Source: Glandiceps talaboti (lineage: Eukaryota > Hemichordata > Enteropneusta > Spengelidae). Taken from it: 64,000 bases of DNA. Both the position numbers and the translations under genes were made by a program. The stretch covers positions 3,069,861-3,133,860 of the forward strand of contig NC_135564.1 in assembly GCF_964340395.1 (NCBI RefSeq). Reading direction: 5' to 3'. The notes beneath the pieces were generated by a model, which ran no database searches, was not told the DNA's origin, and saw only the letters and a list, made by a program, of their open reading frames with translations. Below are positions 42,496 through 57,551 of this stretch, piece by piece. How positions within the stretch are numbered: position 1 is the first letter of the stretch; each line of letters begins with the position of its first letter.

Positions 42496-45400
42496 GGGAT
42501 GTATGTTCATGACTTCACGTCGAAGGCCGATTGCCACATGTGGTACTTAATTAGTAGAGGGTGGTATCATTGATGTCTAGTTTGAAAATCTCCAAGGCAA
42601 AAGTTTTTTGGTTTATTTAGTCAGACGTTTTTGGTTTTTATCAACTACTGGAAAGATGAACTGAACATTTGGTGTGGTGTCTAGGGATATCTACAAGATG
42701 AAGAATCATTCAAGGCAAAGTTATCAAAACTTTGATATGTAAATTAATGTGTTGAGTGGAATATCAATGTCGAAACACTTCAATGCCAGAGCTGCTGACC
42801 AGACAAGGATGGTATTTGGTGAGGATATTCGACTTTCTAGTGATTCGTAGATCATACATATACTATTCTTCAATGCAAGATGATATAATTCCTGGTATAC
42901 GACTTAGCGTTAGTGAATTTTGGCCAAAACACTTCAATTTTAAAACCAGACATTAACTTTGACACGTGACTTACCGAATCACCTTAACTTGAAAGTTGGT
43001 CACGTATAAAATGTCGACGCCCAAATTTACATCTATTCACAACCTAACTCTTAAGATAATCTAAAAGAATTAGTAATAAAGTATATCCATCATTTCTGAT
43101 TTTTGTCATAGGGATCATGGCAACACGTCCATGTTTTTATTACCGAAGTCAGAATTGTGTTGGACATGTTTATTCGCTCTGAAGTACTCTCCTGTGATAT
43201 AAAAAGTTCGCAATTTTTCGTTTTCTTACTTACAATATATCACCCTGAATTAGATCAATGCGCTCATTTCAAGAATCACATTCCTTGATATATCAACTCC
43301 AAAATCGACTCGGATTATTATCATAACTTCGTCAATTGTATCATGGGCATGAGCTGTCAGCGTTTACTGCCAACTGAAAGGGTAAATGATTTTCTGGCGT
43401 GTAGATGAGAACAAGTGAACTCTCCGTTCCGTTTTTTCTCGGGCAGTTCTTTGCAAAAGTATCTCTATATTTTAGACTATGAAACGAAAATGATCATCCG
43501 AAATGGCCTACTCTCATTGGCATCGATAGCTTCATATACACGTAGTAACTTGCTCAGAGCTTTTGATTAGACAAACACTTCAAACTTAAAACATAATGAA
43601 ATACCACATTTCTTAAAGACACCATAAAGTTAAACTTAATGATCCTAAATTAGCAGAAAAGATTGGGTAAACAATATAAAACCATTCGAAAGCGAAAATT
43701 AGGAGAACCTTCTCGTTTGGCTTGTTTTAAATAACAAAAAAGGGCCTGACATTTGTCTTAAATCAGTCCTATGTACTGACATATTTATATTTTTGACAAC
43801 ATACTCTTGTCACAAGTACCCTTCTCTGTATCTGGTGTTGAATTCTGAAGTCCCACTACTCTTTATTAAGTGACTCAATCGATGCGACGGGTGGTACGAT
43901 TTAAAAGTGTTTTGATTTATGCTTTCATCGACACCCTTTGCAACTCGTTACCCAAGTACATCATTCTTAGGTAGATATAAATCAGCGACGGTTCATTTTA
44001 ACTTTCAAGGAGATACCATTCTAATACTTACTATCCACGGGAAACGCACTATCACAATCTGCTCATGAATACACATAGTAGCTGAATGGCATGAAAATGT
44101 TTCATTGATGTCAAATTGAAGAGTTTTTGTCTTTTAACACCCTGATCATTTTATCATTCTAAAATTACATTCACAATCAGCTCGGTTTCTAAATCTTATG
44201 TTTTGTTTATTGTTGTGAGGATTGTCGAGTAGAGTTGGCACCGTAACGCGTGAGCCGCTTGGCAATAATGAATGTTATGGGCAATGTGTATTAACTTGTA
44301 CCAGGCCACTAAAGCCTACATTGGTCTCATAATTTACGAATCACTTTCTAACACTAACGAAATAATTTCAACTAAATGGTCAGTAGAAGACCCCAATTCT
44401 ATAAATGGTCACAACAGAATTGCAATGGGTAGTTTTTTCTGTAAAAAAGTTACATTTTCAATATTCACCCCCCCCCCCCCGGTACTTGAGAATCACGCTT
44501 TTAAGTTGGCTAATGTTAGAACGTCTTTTAATGAGCTTCTATAAAGGAGGGCACCTTAGTAACTATTTCCTCAAGTAACTCCAAACATGGGGTATAAAAG
44601 TCTCCCAACCTGTAATGAGTGAACCACAGTAATCAATACTGTAGCATAAGAAAGTTTCTATTGATCTTTTACTATTTCGGACATTAACAGCTTACAATGG
44701 TCTAATAGTGTCATCAAACAGTTGTAAAAAGGGGTAATAATAACATATGAGAGGAAAAGACCGGGGAAAATGATCTCTTTAAACTTTCTTACAAAAGCGA
44801 AAACAAGCATTACAAACAACGACTAAACTCCCATTGCTTTCCATAACTCACGATGTCATACAATAGACCAGTTTATCAAGTTACTATATTTTTTTAAGTT
44901 TTTTATTGGGATCAATAAACAAATATTGCCGACACAGGGCAGCTGAGAACAAATAACCCTGATTTTATTAAACTCTCTTTTAATTTTGACCCCTTTTGTT
45001 TGTACGTCGATTTTGAAAGTAAGAACCTGAGATTCTTAGTTTAGGCAGTACAGCCATCAGCTCATTTACATCTAAAATCGTAATCCCAATGCTCTCAGCT
45101 TCTAGGTGTTCTATAGTGTATATGTAGGTCACTTTCATGATGATACTGTCAATTTCCAGAAGTTCGGTTTTAGGTACTTTCGCACAAAGCCAAAAACGAA
45201 TTTCAAATTGTCGTACCGTCTGAGGTTATAGATCTCGGTCAATACAGTGCAGACTCGAAAAAAAAGGGCAAGTGTTCTGACCAAGTGCGGGATTTTAATA
45301 TAGTGCGTATGCACAGGGATATTGGGACTGTGGTGTATGTGAAGTTTAGTTCTGGCTACCCACCGACTTCACAACTTAGCTACGGTACGATGACATCACA

Positions 45401-45595
45401 TGCGTGGTTGAGTGCTCGGAATTGAGATACCATGCATGGAACAGTTAAAACTTCAACTTTTATCGAGATGGTCAGTATTAACAAGTCACTTTAATTTATC
45501 TCATGGTTTTCTTATATTATATGCGTGATATGTCAGTATCACATTCAACATACAACACCTGAACAATGTATATGATAAATAAATATAAATATATA

Positions 45596-45596
<1 letters not shown>

Positions 45597-45628
<32 letters not shown>

Positions 45629-45656
45629 CTGTGTCTGTGTCTGTGTGTCTGTGTGT
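45597..45656. repeat. (TG)n/(TGTC)n tract
   Basis: About 30 bp of TG, then TGTC-containing units. Confidence 0.95.
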
Positions 45657-47671
45657 AAACTCAGCAGGCATGATATCACGCCACTTGTCTTATCACCATG
45701 GCAATCTTTTGGACTATTATAATAGATTCCGAATCAAACCTCCGAAATCCTTAATCAACCTCTGGTAAATGGAGCATTGATCCACATGCAACGTTTTGTT
45801 TCCGAGATCCCCCTCAAACCCCGTACTAAGGATATTTTCATTGAAAATTAATCTGGCAGTCGTCGCCCAAGGCAAGGCCATTAGCAAGGATCACCGAGGG
45901 GCTCAAAATCAGCATCGCGAAATAAATGTCAAAATGCGTGAAAATTCCGCTACTAATAACACTCTCATTAAATCCATTAGTAAGACTTTTCTTTGTAGTG
46001 GGAAAAGTATGTTCAATACAGTATACGGATGTCAACATTTAAAACGTGGTCGTATATTTAGCGGCCACTACATACTTCATCCTATAACTATGAACAGGTA
46101 GATCGCCAGGGGATTTGAAATATGGAGGTCAAACCAGTCGTGCGGAATAGAACAATGATCCCAAGTTATCAACAAAACTACGAATGATTTACTCAGGAGA
46201 GCCGAAAAATCTTGAATTTCAAGCTCGATGATTTCATACAAATGAAACTTGTGGTTTGGTATTTGGTGATGATTAAACAAATAACACAGCGGACTTCAAG
46301 TACACTGTATGGGTGGTTTGTAAGAAGTGACTGAAGAGCTTCTTGAGATGCTAACACCAAGACAAATCTCTTGGCTATGACTGACCAACAACACATCTCA
46401 TTCGTGTCTGACCAATAAAATATGCAGACATACTTATACTGCTGATATAGAGGTAACTAACACAAATACAACACTCGGCACAGTAAATTTTACTTACATC
46501 ATTTAAACGGCAAACTGCAAATTTTCACCAAAAAGTGCAACATTAAAGTGCAAGCATGAATCTCGGCATTAAATTTGCTGTTGCCAAGAACATGAAATAT
46601 ACAAAAAACAAACAAACAACCCCAAGAAAACAACAGTAAACTATGAAATGAGGAATCAATTTGTGATAAAAGCAGAACAAAGGTAAGAGAATTTCAGGGT
46701 CAACGTCGAAGGCGCCTTGAAAGTGGAAATATGTAATAAAACTTTGCTGTTACTATGGTGAACCGTGACAAAACCTTGGCCTATTCTTAGTTACATAATG
46801 TCAGGACTTAGAGGACAAAAGTAGAGTGCAAAATGACATCAAAATTCAACCAAGTAGAATTCAATACTGAATACTATGTTAACTCTATGTGAAAAGAAAC
46901 GATTTGTATTTCCTTGAAATCAAGGCAGAGAAAGCCCAGATTTCTTCTATATTACTCAAATGATCATGAACAACCTTCCTCATGGCAAAGTTTGCAGAGA
47001 ACTTTGAAGTTCACGGAAATATGTCCCGAGACACGTGCCACCTTATATCATAAAACGGGAACTAAACTGTGTCTTTACGCCAATATGCCCAGAAGTCATC
47101 TGAATATCTTCACATTCTATCAAAAAGACAGTATTACCTTTGACATCAGTAAGACGATTGTGATAGACTTTAACTTTAATGAGGAAAAACATAAATCTTC
47201 CAAATAAGGGTTTACCAGCAAGAGGATCAAAGCAGTAAACAACACGTGAACCAAGAGAGAGAAGAAAAGGACAAGTAAAAAACAAACCTTCGTTTACTGA
47301 GTTTGAAGGCAAGGTATACAATGATACACGCGGCAATACACTTTTATCGATAACTCTTTGACCTCGGTGGGTCATCAGAAGGTGATCACTTCTCTTGGCT
47401 CTGTGAAAGGCATTCATTTTACTGTGCCACTCCCATACATTGTTAGTTGTTACGATGTTCCCACGATTGTCTGAGCACTATGTTGAAACTAAATATAGAT
47501 GCGATTAATGCCATTTCCCACTCAGTACGATTTCAAACATTTAGAGGGGATCTCTCTTTTTTTCTTTTTTTTCTTTTTTTTTTTTGGGGGGGGGGGGTAG
47601 CACGTGACAGCGTTATATAATCGAATAACCGTTTGAGTTTTAAGCATCAACTTGAATATATATGTCATCTT

Positions 47672-47721
47672 TTGTCACGTGATAGGGTTTTTTCGCTTGT
47701 CACATGATAGGGGCTTTTCGC
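47672..47721. repeat. 25-bp tandem duplication with E-box-like core
   Basis: Two adjacent 25-bp units begin TTGTCACGTGATAGGG and TTGTCACATGATAGGG and both end in TTTTCGC. The palindromic CACGTG in unit one is CACATG in unit two; a further CACGTGAC lies near 47602. Regulatory use is possible but unsupported. Confidence 0.85.
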
Positions 47722-49704
47722 GTAAGTCCGTCACTTTGAACTTTTTTAATAGACTACATCGCATGCATAATTTATTAGCGTGGTTTCGTTTTTCTTTTTA
47801 TTTAAACCATGAGTTCACGGACCAAGTCTCAGATGTCTTATTTCACTAGTCACATTTCATCGAAATTCTTTGTATTTTTTTTTTTCATTTTACATCATGC
47901 CTTAAATTTGGTAATGACCCTTCGAGAGTTTTTCCCACGCACTACTAATATCCACGCCTCTGGCATCACTAAGTTGTGCACTTTAACAATACAACGCCAA
48001 AATCACGACATACCCAAACTTCTCTGAATTGTACAGAGATTATTGGAAATCGATAACTGGCCGAAATAAAACAAAGGGGTTGCCATGGCAATTTCTCCTT
48101 CCTTCGAATTTATGGTGAATAAGATAATAGATCTAGAGGAATGGGAAAAAGGGGGACAGAGAGTAACAAAGGGGGGCCATAAATTTAGTAATAGGATATA
48201 CCGTCATTGACATAGGCATGTAGAAAATGTTGTGTGACACTTTGACGTTCAACTAATGTGGTGTAAACAATTGTACCAATTAGTTTCAGCATTTAGATTG
48301 CCATAACTGTTTTCTTTTGGAATTATGGTTGTGAGAACAGTTTCAATATTTAAAGAAGACCATGTTAAAAATCAGTGTCTTTTGTGTGAAAATCCCATTG
48401 TCTAAATTAATTAAGACTGACACTGTTTCGATGGACTAATTACAGGGACAATTACCGAACGAGCCTTGTTCCGGTAGTTTAATTAACCTTCACAGTGTCA
48501 TTGCTTGTTGAGTCTGCTACAAGGACCCCATGTAGTTGCTGAAAAGGTGTAAACCACAGCGATAACATGTCAGTTTGAATGAATCACACTCGTGATTTGC
48601 TTTCACTGTTGTAAAGATTATAATGTGAGGTACCGTTAAAATAAATGGCGTTCTTTTTCAAATTGAATGGTTCTTACTGGGTTTCTTTACCGTGGAGAAA
48701 TAGCGTCTGTTATTTTGCAGACCGCCAGTGGTTTTTTGGTTTGTTTTTCACACCTGTAATATCATTGTTTATCAATACTGAATGACTTGCAGACGGTGTC
48801 CCACTGATATTGTATGCAGACTTGGTCGTTAGTCTGAACTTGCACCGTCTGCAATATTAAAGAAATTATGAAACACCTGATAGTGTTTTCTTCATGTATT
48901 ATATTCTAGTATTTTCATCAATATTATACACGTTAGAATACATATTACCTGATCAAATTCTGCCATTGAATACATGTATTCTGCCATTGTTCTGCCTATA
49001 CGAGTCAAAATCACTCAGCTAATCAAGCCGTGTCACTTAACCCCACGTATTTGTCGTAGATTAGAAAGCAGAGAAGAGTTTATCTTGTCAGTATTCGTAA
49101 TTACAAAACTATCCGTTGTCCTTGTATTCTGTTCAAGTGTCGAATTGTATGGCATTACTTATTAAACTGATGTTTGCAGACTTGAATCTCTAATCCAAGT
49201 TTTGATTCTCAGACCATCCAAGAACTGCTCTGAATTTCAATCTGTGCTAATGATTCCAATGTCTAGTCTAACTTTACAACCGATGACTGAGAAATCGTGC
49301 AGAGAAATCCAACAGCTGTCTTTGAAGAAACAAAGCCAAATCTCTTCAAAGGTGGTTTTCCAAAACACCTCAAAGACATTACGTAATCTATACACAGGCG
49401 AATAATGGGGATTTTATTATTCCCCTGGGGCAAGTTTTATCATGTCAGATTTTAAGATAAGATAGTTGCTGATACAAATGTTTATAAAGACACGAACAGG
49501 TAGATATGAATGACGAAACATACTTGGTAGTCACTACCGGTGGCCTTCGCGTTTTATGACCCACGACTCTTTTGTTCAGACCAAATTAAAGAAACTACAT
49601 ATCAAAACGCAACAGAGTCACTTTCTCCCATACCACTCGGGCCAAGAGATTGTACTACCAGTTCACTCCTTAGCCAATAGAACTACTATTACCACCCCAT
49701 AACC

Positions 49705-49757
<53 letters not shown>

Positions 49758-49812
49758 ACAACAACAACAACAACAACAATAATAACAACAACAACAACAA
49801 CAACAACAACAA
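49705..49812. repeat. (CAT)n-(CAA)n trinucleotide arrays
   Basis: CAT to about 49757, then CAA with AAT interruptions. The apparent acidic and valine-rich minus-strand frame is an artefact of the repeat. Confidence 0.97.
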
Positions 49813-50529
49813 ATATAAGAAAACCGAAACTACAACAGATGTTACATTGCATCAGCGACATTCTAAAGTGAAGTAGTGGTGAAATTAACACAAAGTCATC
49901 ACCATGGTTACAATCGTCTCGGCAATGCAACAATTGAAATGGTCCTGAGGTAAAGTGGTATGAGTCTTTACGTGTATTAAATATGTGGGTCTTTCCATTA
50001 GATCCCTGGAGTCCAGCATTGGTAGGGAACAAAGAATTTGATCACCTTGTAGAGTACACCTGGCTTAATCTTAGTAACAAAACACCTCCAAAAGCGACCG
50101 GTGACACGGAACAGAACAAACAAACAAATGTACTCACATTTATACAAGCATATAACCAAACAAAACAAATTCAAACATATAGGAAAAACAAGACACCAAA
50201 CAATCACATATGTATAGATATACAATCAACCATGCTATCATCTCACAGATAGCTCCTATAATTATATTGCGTTCAATCAATCGTATATTTGAAAAGAAAC
50301 AAGTTTATAGAAGTCCAGGCGTGACGGTCGCAAGTAAACCAGATTTTGAGGATCGATAACCGGCCAGTAATATCCTAATTACGCATCCAAGCATGTAGAT
50401 GCTTGAAGAATGAGCCTTTGAAGAGTGACACAGAAATAGTACCGGTATGAACAGTGACACCAGCGATTTATTTTTTGTCCCTGGCTCTCTCACTCTGTGT
50501 CTGTTTTTCTGTCCATATGTATATTTTTA

Positions 50530-50615
50530 TCTATCTATCTATCTGTTTGTTTGTTTGTTTGTTTGTTTGTTTGTTTGTTTGTTTGTTTGTCTGCCTGTCT
50601 GTCTGTCTGTCTTAC

Positions 50616-50652
<37 letters not shown>

Positions 50653-50676
50653 CCCTCCCTCCCTGCCTACCCCTCC

Positions 50677-50715
<39 letters not shown>

Positions 50716-50732
50716 CTCTCTCTCTCTCTCTC
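50530..50732. repeat. (CTAT)-(GTTT)-(CTGT)-(CA)-(TC) compound array
   Basis: Five successive simple-repeat blocks in 200 bp. Confidence 0.97.
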
Positions 50733-53700
50733 AACATCTGTATCAACATTTCGTTTTGTATAATATGGGATATTGTCAGTTATTTCAATACACTAGGAAA
50801 GTAGTAGAGTCAGGCTAGGTTCTACCTGTTGTCTATTTCTATATTTATCGTTGTAGGTCAAAGGTCAGACACCAACGCATCATAAACCATTTGATAATAC
50901 TGACACTGTAGTACCATTATACTGGTTCACGATAGTGCAGCCGAAATACACCCATACATCTTGTCTTTGAAAAGCTTTAGCTCGTAAATTAAGTTACCTG
51001 AGATGTTTACTTTTTTTCTCTGTTGCTCTTTGAAATCGACTCATTTGAATTCAAAATGATGTCATGACACAATTTATATGTAATGCTAAACTTACATTAA
51101 AAAATCTCTCCATCAACAAAAACTTTCAAGTTGTGGTAACAATGAATGAGTGAGGTAAATCCCTGATGAATGGTCTCTGAGCCTTAGGGCAAGTTGTAAC
51201 ATCATCTCAAGAACACTCATCCGTGGTAAAACCTTACAGAAGGAATGCGACAGTTGGAATAAGTACATTGTGCTAATACGATTTGGAACTGTTCGAGCAA
51301 TTCCTCGTTACCTTTATGCATATGTATGTATTGTAAATGGGCAGAAACAATAACAATATGTAAATGATCAATGCTAGCTGTATCGGTCATGTTGATTGAG
51401 ATATTTTACTACACTTTTAGGTTGCCATGGTGAAACCTCTCAGCCAACAATGAATCACTGTTGTCTTACAGCCGCCTTACACCTGACACCCTGGCGAAGA
51501 CAGACTTGACTTTTTGGACTAACAAATGAATGGTAATTATAAAATGACGTTGAGGGCGGTATATAGATGTGCGCAAATTTCCAGAATTCAAAACTTTGAA
51601 TTCAGTGTTCAGCTCCTCACTATTAGCTTTACACTGGTCGATGTTCAAAATACACAAAACTTTTACTGGAAACAACTCAATCCTAGTCACCAGTTGAATT
51701 AACCCTATGCTAATCGTTGATGGTATTGTGTACACTGGTTTGATGTCTATGTGCACACATCGGTGAATGATCTTGTTTGTCAACAAAATTATCATTTGTT
51801 GGATTACAGACCATAGTTTAGTGGCTTGAGGTTGGATGTTGGTAGGGTTTGTGACCACGAGCGATTTCAACAAGTATCAGAACATATATGCTTTATAGAA
51901 GTTGAAATAACAAATATCGTTCGCGTTACAGCTACTGGCGATTAAACAGAAACCTCTGGGTAAATGTCTCTCTGGAATGGCATATCGAAAGTTAATTTCA
52001 AGTGATGGTTTCCGATATGCAAAATACAATCATGGAATTGAAGCCAGTTCGCTTGAAACATATCGTCGTATGACTCAACATAAATCTTAGTAACATTGGT
52101 ACATTTTGATAGTTTGGTTCAACAAAAATGTTACTAACACTGCTTCTTTCAACATCGTCTGGCGTTATAAGAATCTCACCAACATTGCTAATTTTCTTTA
52201 ATATAAGTACGGATCGACGCCAGACCATATACAACCTGATAGTGTTCTTTTATCAGGTATTTCAATGGATTAAAACGTACTAATTGTTATGTGCTTCATT
52301 TCTTGTGGGATCAGACAATAATATGAAGCAATGATGTTAATGAGAGTTTATCGTCTAACCAGACAATATTAGATTCAACAAATATTAGTGAGTTATGTCA
52401 ATTACAGTAACTATAGCAACGTACAATGTAAGCTTTTGTCGAGCCAGACATTGAATTCTTTTAGGCAAAATGTTTTCTGTATAATCAAAATATTACTTAC
52501 GACCAGGAGCGACATTTGGAAAGTATGTATTGGGTAGTCACGCGAATGTAACTTGAAATGCCATCAGTTCCTAGATATAGACTGAAAAAATCGGCCGCTG
52601 GTGGCGTCATCATTATTCTGTTACAGTGGTGGACATCGCAGAATCTGGAAGGACACATAGAAATATGATATTAGTGGAGAATAAAGAGAAAGTCGTGGAA
52701 TTTGATACATCTGGTTCAGGTCGGGCTGTAGATAAACTGTTGATGATTCAAATACGGGTCTTCGAATTTGGATTGAAATTTTTATTCAGGGAAGCGGTAA
52801 TGTCTCTATTGTTTTATATACTTCTGATGGTGTTGGGATTGTTTTTCATACCCGAAATACATGTATCTGAGGGATTTTGACGTGACTACGACATTTTTCA
52901 AATCATTACCACAAGGAGAATCATGGGATCAACGCACCTCGTTGTTTACTCACAGGCCAGTGCGGCACAGTGTGTATGGATGAACTCATTGACAAATAGC
53001 TGCATTATAATTTTAGATCGGAAATTATAAAGTGATAGGCACTGTTTCCATTTCGGGAACGATACCGACTATATATATGACCCAGTGTGATTTTACGGTA
53101 TTATCATGGAAATGATATGTGACCGCAATGACCGACCTTTCAACTGTCTATCCGAGACCCAACGTATTTTCCCAAAATTATTTTCGATGCTGAAGACTGT
53201 GCTCTTCCTCTAATCAATTTATAGTAATATTATCAATATAGCTATAAATGTAAGGTCACTTTTGGTTTTGCTTAATGTGTTTTTTATCTCTGTCATCACG
53301 TTTTAAAGAATATTTTTCTATTGATACGTAAAACAGAAGGTATGTTCTAATACACCGTTTTCCTGAACAAAACCCAGGTATGACCACCGAGGGCGCTGCA
53401 CGGAATTTAAATGAAGGGTTATCTTTAACATCGCGAAGAATACATATTGTGTTCTAACAACTGCAGTAAAATAAGTAGAATAAGAAGTGACAATTGAAAA
53501 AAACACTTCGTTTTCTACCATATATGCAATCCATGATATTGCAAAATGGATAGCAGTAGTTGTGATTCCCCCAATAGGCGATGCGATATTTACTAAAAGA
53601 TGTAGTGTGGTTGATAATCGGAGACAGGAATCGTGATTACGAAGTCACATCATCTTTACTTAACGTTTCGTTGCCAGACAATCATTTCGGTTACATTGGC

Positions 53701-54051
53701 CTTTACAACAATTCAGAGACATTACTTATTTCTTAGACTGTCTTTAAGATCTAAAATTACTGCCTGGACAGTTGTGAAAGGGGTTTTCAGGATTGTTTAT
53801 GCCTTTCTGCAAGTCGTTCACCGATCAATAAAGAAACGTTTTAGATTACACATATCATTTCAATACAGCCACACACATACACTGAGTGAATACCTGATTG
53901 TAGATTGGTTGGTAACAATGAAGGCCCCCCGCAATATTTAGTGATGTGAATACATAAAATATACACCTGTGCAATGGTGCGACTGTAGGGCATCTTAATG
54001 CACCATTTCTTAAAATCTACACAGCAACTCACGTGGCATTCGTGATAAAGA

Positions 54052-54179
54052 TGTATGTATGTATGTATGTATGTATGTATGTATGTATGTATGTATGTAT
54101 GTATGTATGTATGTATGTATGTATGTATGTATGTATGTATGTATGTATGTATGTATGTATGTATGTATGTATGTATGTA

Positions 54180-54214
<35 letters not shown>

Positions 54215-54313
54215 ATGTATGTATGTATGTATGTATGTATGTATGTATGTATGTATGAATGTATTTATGTATGTATGTATGTATGTATGTATGTATGTAT
54301 GTATGTATGTATG

Positions 54314-54319
<6 letters not shown>
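54052..54319. repeat. (GTAT)n microsatellite
   Basis: About 268 bp of GTAT units with one (GT)n block at 54179-54199, running directly into a (TA)n array. Confidence 0.98.
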
Positions 54320-56796
<2,477 letters not shown>

Positions 56797-57053
56797 CTAT
56801 TTACTATTATTTTGATGAAACCACGACTTGCAGAGGGTGCTGCTGCAATACCACAATTACCTTCATGTACCTGTCCATCTATCACTAGTCTAGACTCACC
56901 ATTTACCTGGACTTCAATATGCCACTGTTTTTACTTGGCAACGGTGGATACTATGGTAACAGAATGTGAAGCGGCGATGCGATGCAATGCTATCGGTAGC
57001 TCGCTTGCTAACATAGTTATCAATGACGACTTCGAGTTCGTGTGCCCACTGTT
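56797..57053 (+). CDS. Exon 1 of seen chain: N-terminal half of C-type lectin-like domain
   Basis: The acceptor is a pyrimidine-rich stretch ending TTTTACAG at 56796, and the donor is CTGTT|GTAAGT at 57053/57054. The frame is open for 85 codons and ends in phase 2. From about residue 24 the translation has the cysteine and hydrophobic pattern of a C-type lectin-like domain start: a CTCP segment, then W..ICHCFYLATV, TECEAAMRC and GSSLANI, which corresponds to the usual C-Y, helix-C and A.L..I positions. Residues before this are not recognised. A second possible acceptor (CTTGCAG at 56833) would remove the first 12 codons or so. No start codon with a clear signal peptide is seen here, so at least one exon probably lies upstream. 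Confidence 0.85.
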
Positions 57054-57517
57054 GTAAGTTAGTTTTTTTCAATAGTTACAATTTTATGCACCTCCAAGTT
57101 CGTGACATACTAGGGACAATTTTGACATTGTATAGGCACTTCATTAGTCCGGCAATATAATTTCACCTTAAAATTGTTATTCGACGAAGTTATCACATCA
57201 TTAATTGTGTTATGTTGCTTTGTGTTTGTTTGTTTGTTTGTTTGTTTGTTTGTTTGTTTGTTTGTGTGTATATGTATGTATGTATGTATGTATGTATCTA
57301 TGTATGTATGTATGTATGTATGCATGTATGTATGTATGTATGTATGTATGTATGTATGTATGTATGTATGCGTGTATGCGTGCGTGCGTGAGTGTATGTG
57401 TGTGTATGTGTGTATGCATGCATGCATTGTATGTATGTATGTATGTATGTATGTATGTATGTATGTATGTATGTATGTATGTATGTATGTATGTATGTGT
57501 GTGTGTATGTATGTATG

Positions 57518-57551
<34 letters not shown>

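Larger units (their letters stand above)
38278..54051. other. No gene recognised
   Basis: The longest non-repeat open frames (124 codons at 47043-47417 minus, 135 codons at 51466-51873 minus) are within chance expectation for AT-rich DNA of this length. A weak exon-like segment at 52627-52796 follows a good acceptor (TTCTGTTACAG) but has no recognisable domain. Confidence 0.55.

Noticed and set aside
47043-47417. 124-codon minus-strand open frame
   Set aside because: No domain, chance-level length, and no supporting splice sites or promoter.
51466-51873. 135-codon minus-strand open frame
   Set aside because: No recognisable domain, and its length is within chance expectation for AT-rich DNA in six frames over 64 kb.
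52627-52796. Possible exon after TTCTGTTACAG
   Set aside because: The donor (GCG|GTAATG) is weak, and no domain or partner exon is seen.
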